Shown here piece by piece: positions 3,950 through 7,303 of a stretch of DNA of 7,303 nucleotides. Each line of letters begins with the position of its first letter. The stretch's first letter is position 1. The notes below the pieces were generated by a model. That model had not been told where the DNA came from. It saw only the letters and a list, made by a program, of their open reading frames with translations, and did no database searches. Origin of the DNA: an archaeon. Its GTDB lineage: Archaea > Thermoplasmatota > Thermoplasmata > Methanomassiliicoccales > Methanomethylophilaceae. Where the stretch lies: NCBI GenBank assembly GCA_024399225.1, contig JAKSHV010000047.1, positions 1-7,303 of the forward strand, in the 5' to 3' direction. Position numbers and translations under genes: made by a program.

Positions 3950-6841
3950 ATGACTACAATAGCAAGAAAGACTGCAGTGCTCGCATTCCTTGCGGTCCTG
4001 GTGGCGGCATCCGCCGTCATCGTGGCCGGAGAGGAGTCCGATGCGGCGGTCAAGACCAACCTGACCCGTGTGTCGGCGGAGTTCTATACCGACCTGGACA
4101 CGGAGTACGGGGGACTCGTCTATCTCAACGACCTGCTCCCCACGGAGCTTAACCCCTCCGAGTGGGCACAGGACGACAACGGTCTTTGGTACAACGTCAA
4201 CGAGCGCAGTTCCGAATACGGAACCGTCCTCACCTACGGTACCATCTCCAACGTCGACGCGGCCCTCGTTCGTTCCGATATCCTCGCCCACTATCCCGAA
4301 TTCTCCTCCGACTTCAGGATCCTCCAGGTGAAGTACACGGTCCAGAAGGACTGCAAGTTCACCGTCACCGTGGCGAAGGACGGAATGGACACCGTCACCT
4401 TCCCCTACGTCGAGGATTACAAATACGCAGGATACACCTTCACGAACAACTACCAGTCCGCGGTCCTTCTGACCATCGACCCCACCGTCGGAGACATCAA
4501 GCCTTCCGATGCACGCGGAACCTACCAGATCTCCGTCGATTCCAACGGAACCTCCTGCTACTCCCAGAGTCAGGAGCTTGTAGGCACCCCCCTGCTACTT
4601 TCCGGAAAGGTCGTCGACAAGGACGACAGGGCAATCCCCGGTGCGGTCGTCTACTACCAGGACGGTTACAGCTCCTCCCCCTCGGTCTCCACCGATGAGG
4701 CAGGAAACTACCAGATCAAGGTGGCCTACGGTTCCACCGTGTTCGTGACCTCCATCGCGGCCGAGAACTATACCTTCGACCCCGAGATCAACCACATGAC
4801 CGGAGAGGGATTCGCATATGGTACCGTCACCACCGATGTGGCGCCCGGACCGACCTTTATCGCCAACGAGCACACCATGACCGTCTACGTGAAGGACATG
4901 AGCGGACGTGCCGTGGTCGGACAGGAGATCCTCCTCAAGTGGTTCCTGCAGAACGGTTCCGGCCCCTACATCATCGACGAGGTCCCCGTCGTGGGAACCT
5001 TCATCACCGACCTTGAAGGAAAGTGCAAGGTCTCCTTCGCCGATGCCCCCGGTATCGCAAGCGTAACCTACCTCTACGCTGTGCTCACCAACGCAAGGCC
5101 CGGATTCTACACCTGGGATTTCGACGAAGGAATCATCGGAACCGGTTCCGAGACCCCCGATCCCCTCAAGCCCGTCCTCGAGAAGGCAGGAAACGCATAC
5201 CTCGACATCGTCGGATACACCGACGGTCTCCTGAAGGTCAGGCAGTACTCCGCAGAGATCACCGTCACCGGTGCCGGAGCATCCGCCGCCCTGTCCGACA
5301 TCGTCCCCGACGTGGGATGGTTCGCCGAGGTCGCTTCCACCGACAACTACAACGTTGTGAACATCCCCTCTTCCGCTTGGGAGGTTGATTCCGATGCGAA
5401 CCTGTGGGCAGATGCCTCCGATGCTAGCGGAGTGTCCGTCGTCCACTTCTGCAAGCCTCTCGCACCCCCCACCGGAACCAGGTACTACCTCCTCGGAGCC
5501 GGTGTCGCACCCGTCGACACCAGCATCGCCTCGAAGTTCACCTTCTATGTCGGTCCCGTCACCGGGCCCGGAATGGCAGATCTCGAGAGCAGGATCGCAC
5601 CTTACAAGGGAATGACCGCGATCCCCTACAGCCTCTCCGGAACCTTCGGAATCGAGGCAGATCAGGAAGCATATGTTTTCACCTACTCCCTTTCCGGAGT
5701 AATCCCCGATTACATCGACGTCCTCTGCGAGTACGACATCGGAAAGATGACCTTCATCCAGCCGAAGATCGGTGCCGCCCTTTCCTTCGATATCACCGTT
5801 CAGAAGGGAATGTACCTGAAGTTCAACATCAACTCCGCAGGATACGTCATCGAGAAGTCCGAGTTCACAACCCCGGTCATTCTGAACGACCTCTCAGTCA
5901 TCTCCGACTGCAAGTCCGCTGCCGCCACCGTCGACAGGGGAACCCCCCTCGTCATGACCGAGAAGGTCACCGTCACCGGACTGTCCGACGGTGAGCTCGT
6001 CACCATCTCCTTCACCAACAGCGGTATCGCCGTGACCGTCACCGTGGCCGCCGGATCCGGCCCCTTCGATTTCCACCCCATGGGATGGGCCGACTCCATG
6101 GTGTCCGACATGTCTGCCACCCTGCCCTACGGAAACTTCATCGAGGAGACCTCAGCAGGCGTGTACGTCACCGCACCCATGAAGGACATCGCGTTCGTCA
6201 CCTACAACTCCGACGTACTCCCCGCCGATGTGTCTGTCATCAGCCCCAACATCCTGGTGGTCGCATACTACGACGGCAAGGAGGTAGGTTCCAAGAAGAG
6301 CAACATCGACGGAATCGGAATCATCACCGTTCCCGACCTTCCCGGAATCGTCTACAGGTACGAGAGCTACACCCTCGCACCCGTCGTCGTCTCCGACGGA
6401 CCCTTCGAGGGATACACCTCGTTCAACATGAAGGGAATCATCGATGTCGACAGGGATGTCTACATCACCCTGAACATCAAGTACGTCGCCACATCCGTCG
6501 GAACCGACGGAATCCCCGTCTACAGCGACCTCAAGCCCGCAGAGGCCGTCTCGCTGAAGGTAGGGGACTCGGTCGACTTCATCGCTGTGGAGGAGAAGCA
6601 CTTCTTCTTCGGCGGATGGACCCTTGGCGGAGAGAAGATCTCCAACATGACCAACCCCAACCTCTGCACCATACCCGTAACCACCTCCCTCGACGGAATG
6701 ACACTCGTGGCCAACTACAGTGCCTACGACGAGCCCGTCAAGGAGAATCCCCTCGACATGACCGCCGTATCGCTGGGAATGATCGGAATCATCCTTTCGA
6801 TCCTGGCATTCGCATACGTGATCACCCAGGTCAGGAGATAA
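3950..6841 (+). CDS. Large secreted, membrane-anchored Ig-like surface protein (adhesin-like)
   Basis: This 963-residue protein is probably displayed on the cell surface. A Sec signal peptide (charged ARK at 5-7, hydrophobic core about 9-26) is likely cleaved after A26 or A33. A helix at about 937-958 followed by QVRR anchors the C-terminus. Residues 216-276 match a carboxypeptidase-regulatory-like beta fold (LSGKVVDKDDRAIPGAVVYY, then STDEAGNYQIKV). Ig-like modules lie at about 308-390 and 766-845; both contain a D-x-x-G turn followed by PGI. Residues 848-925 resemble a divergent InlB-type repeat (HFFFGGWTLGG, then MTLVANYSA). Regions 34-212 and 395-760 are beta-rich and unassigned. There are six N-x-S/T sequons (37, 199, 273, 335, 899, 922). 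No catalytic motif, lipobox or sortase signal was seen. GGTGGT at 3941-3946 is a weak ribosome site. C-ending and GGA-glycine codons dominate, suggesting high expression. Adhesion, cell-wall or cell-contact roles are inferences from architecture. Confidence 0.88.
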   Translation: MTTIARKTAVLAFLAVLVAASAVIVAGEESDAAVKTNLTRVSAEFYTDLDTEYGGLVYLNDLLPTELNPSEWAQDDNGLWYNVNERSSEYGTVLTYGTISNVDAALVRSDILAHYPEFSSDFRILQVKYTVQKDCKFTVTVAKDGMDTVTFPYVEDYKYAGYTFTNNYQSAVLLTIDPTVGDIKPSDARGTYQISVDSNGTSCYSQSQELVGTPLLLSGKVVDKDDRAIPGAVVYYQDGYSSSPSVSTDEAGNYQIKVAYGSTVFVTSIAAENYTFDPEINHMTGEGFAYGTVTTDVAPGPTFIANEHTMTVYVKDMSGRAVVGQEILLKWFLQNGSGPYIIDEVPVVGTFITDLEGKCKVSFADAPGIASVTYLYAVLTNARPGFYTWDFDEGIIGTGSETPDPLKPVLEKAGNAYLDIVGYTDGLLKVRQYSAEITVTGAGASAALSDIVPDVGWFAEVASTDNYNVVNIPSSAWEVDSDANLWADASDASGVSVVHFCKPLAPPTGTRYYLLGAGVAPVDTSIASKFTFYVGPVTGPGMADLESRIAPYKGMTAIPYSLSGTFGIEADQEAYVFTYSLSGVIPDYIDVLCEYDIGKMTFIQPKIGAALSFDITVQKGMYLKFNINSAGYVIEKSEFTTPVILNDLSVISDCKSAAATVDRGTPLVMTEKVTVTGLSDGELVTISFTNSGIAVTVTVAAGSGPFDFHPMGWADSMVSDMSATLPYGNFIEETSAGVYVTAPMKDIAFVTYNSDVLPADVSVISPNILVVAYYDGKEVGSKKSNIDGIGIITVPDLPGIVYRYESYTLAPVVVSDGPFEGYTSFNMKGIIDVDRDVYITLNIKYVATSVGTDGIPVYSDLKPAEAVSLKVGDSVDFIAVEEKHFFFGGWTLGGEKISNMTNPNLCTIPVTTSLDGMTLVANYSAYDEPVKENPLDMTAVSLGMIGIILSILAFAYVITQVRR

Positions 6842-6878
6842 ACCGTTTAACAAGCAATACTAAAGGAAGTGAAACAAA

Positions 6879-7303
6879 ATGAAGATTCTAGGATCTGGAA
6901 AAGTAGACGACTTCAAGAAAGTCGCATTCTCCGACCGTGTTCTCAGCAACATGGACGTCAAGCCCGGAGACAGCGTCATATTCTACAAGAAAGCAGGAGA
7001 GAGCGGAGTTTCTATGTTCCGTGCAGAGGGTTCCAATCTCACCTCCGAGTGCGACGCACCCGCAAGGCTCCACCTTCGCGAGGCTCCCGCAAAGATGAGG
7101 ATGTTCCTCATCGGCGGAATCGCACTGACCGTGGTGGCACTCGCAATGATCGGACTCTCCGCCAAGGACATGCCCATCTACTTCATGATCGGCGCGGCAC
7201 TCTGCGGTGTTCTTGCAATCGCAGCAATGGCGATGGCCGTCGTCATCACCAAGAAGATCGACAACCCCGCAGACGGACAGGCACTCGTCACCGTCGGAGG
7301 ACT
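6879..7303 (+). CDS. AbrB-like N-terminus fused to two membrane helices (partial)
   Basis: The frame runs from ATG 6879 to the window edge, 141 residues with no stop. A good ribosome site, GGAAGTGA at 6865-6872, precedes it by 6 bases. Residues 2-48 resemble the swapped-hairpin AbrB/SpoVT DNA-binding fold: ILGSGKVDDFKKVAFSDRVL, then MDVKPGDSVIFY at 25-36, matching the family's IKPGDxVxF strand. The usual RIxIP is replaced by KVAFS. Residues about 75-93 and 100-123 are transmembrane helices separated by a short SAKDMP loop, so both the N-terminus and the KK-containing segment after 124 would lie on the cytoplasmic side. It could be a membrane-tethered regulator, or an AbrB-type fold used only for protein contacts. 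It lies 37 bp after the surface-protein gene with no TATA box in the gap, so co-transcription is possible. The product continues beyond the window. Confidence 0.78.
   Translation, partial: MKILGSGKVDDFKKVAFSDRVLSNMDVKPGDSVIFYKKAGESGVSMFRAEGSNLTSECDAPARLHLREAPAKMRMFLIGGIALTVVALAMIGLSAKDMPIYFMIGAALCGVLAIAAMAMAVVITKKIDNPADGQALVTVGG

Noticed and set aside
4595..5446. 283-codon antisense frame inside the surface-protein gene
   Set aside because: Low-complexity G/D/V/H-rich shadow caused by the strong codon bias of the real gene; no motifs and no start signals.
6085..6882. 265-codon plus-strand frame overlapping the end of the surface-protein gene
   Set aside because: Arg/His-rich product typical of a frame-shifted read of C-ending codons; the in-register frame continues to a convincing C-terminal membrane anchor.
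1..7303. CRISPR array, insertion sequence, tRNA or rRNA genes
   Set aside because: No regularly spaced direct repeats, transposase motifs, terminal repeats with target duplications, or cloverleaf or rRNA-like sequence were seen by reading both strands.

Overview
The window looks archaeal and most resembles a gut or rumen methanogen of the Thermoplasmatota, probably order Methanomassiliicoccales (an inference, not a database result). Three things point there. Gene starts sit behind archaeal TATA-box promoters with little or no leader. A very large secreted, C-terminally membrane-anchored, Ig-like surface protein of the adhesin-like type is present. Six complete or visible gene ends use TAA or TGA and none uses TAG, as expected (but not proof) for a lineage that decodes TAG as pyrrolysine. 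No mobile element, CRISPR array, rRNA or tRNA was seen.

Left part (1-2298): the last 29 codons of an unidentified membrane protein run rightward and converge on a leftward pair, dapB (4-hydroxy-tetrahydrodipicolinate reductase, lysine/diaminopimelate pathway) followed by a MATE-family efflux transporter. A GC-rich hairpin with a T-run separates the pair and could end or attenuate dapB transcription. A strong TATA box inside the longest dapB reading frame shows that the true start is the internal ATG at 2298, not 2343.

Middle (2299-3398): a divergent control region holds the dapB promoter with an abutting palindrome, a possible 36-codon small ORF with a full Shine-Dalgarno sequence, and the promoter of a TetR-like regulator gene. 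Downstream of that regulator is a 260-bp AT-rich gap carrying an unusually dense set of inverted repeats, including a 16-bp near-perfect palindrome. The gap ends in a TATA box about 26 bp upstream of a GTG start.

Right part (3399-7303): a rightward cluster with a probable leaderless start. It encodes a 179-residue three-helix membrane protein of no recognised family, then (11 bp later) a 963-residue surface protein with a signal peptide, a carboxypeptidase-regulatory-like fold, further Ig-like modules, an InlB-like repeat module and a C-terminal anchor. After 37 bp comes a protein that joins an AbrB-like N-terminus to two membrane helices and runs off the window. The spacing suggests co-expression of the first two and possibly all three. 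The least explained part of the window is this membrane/surface cluster together with the repeat-rich control region before it.
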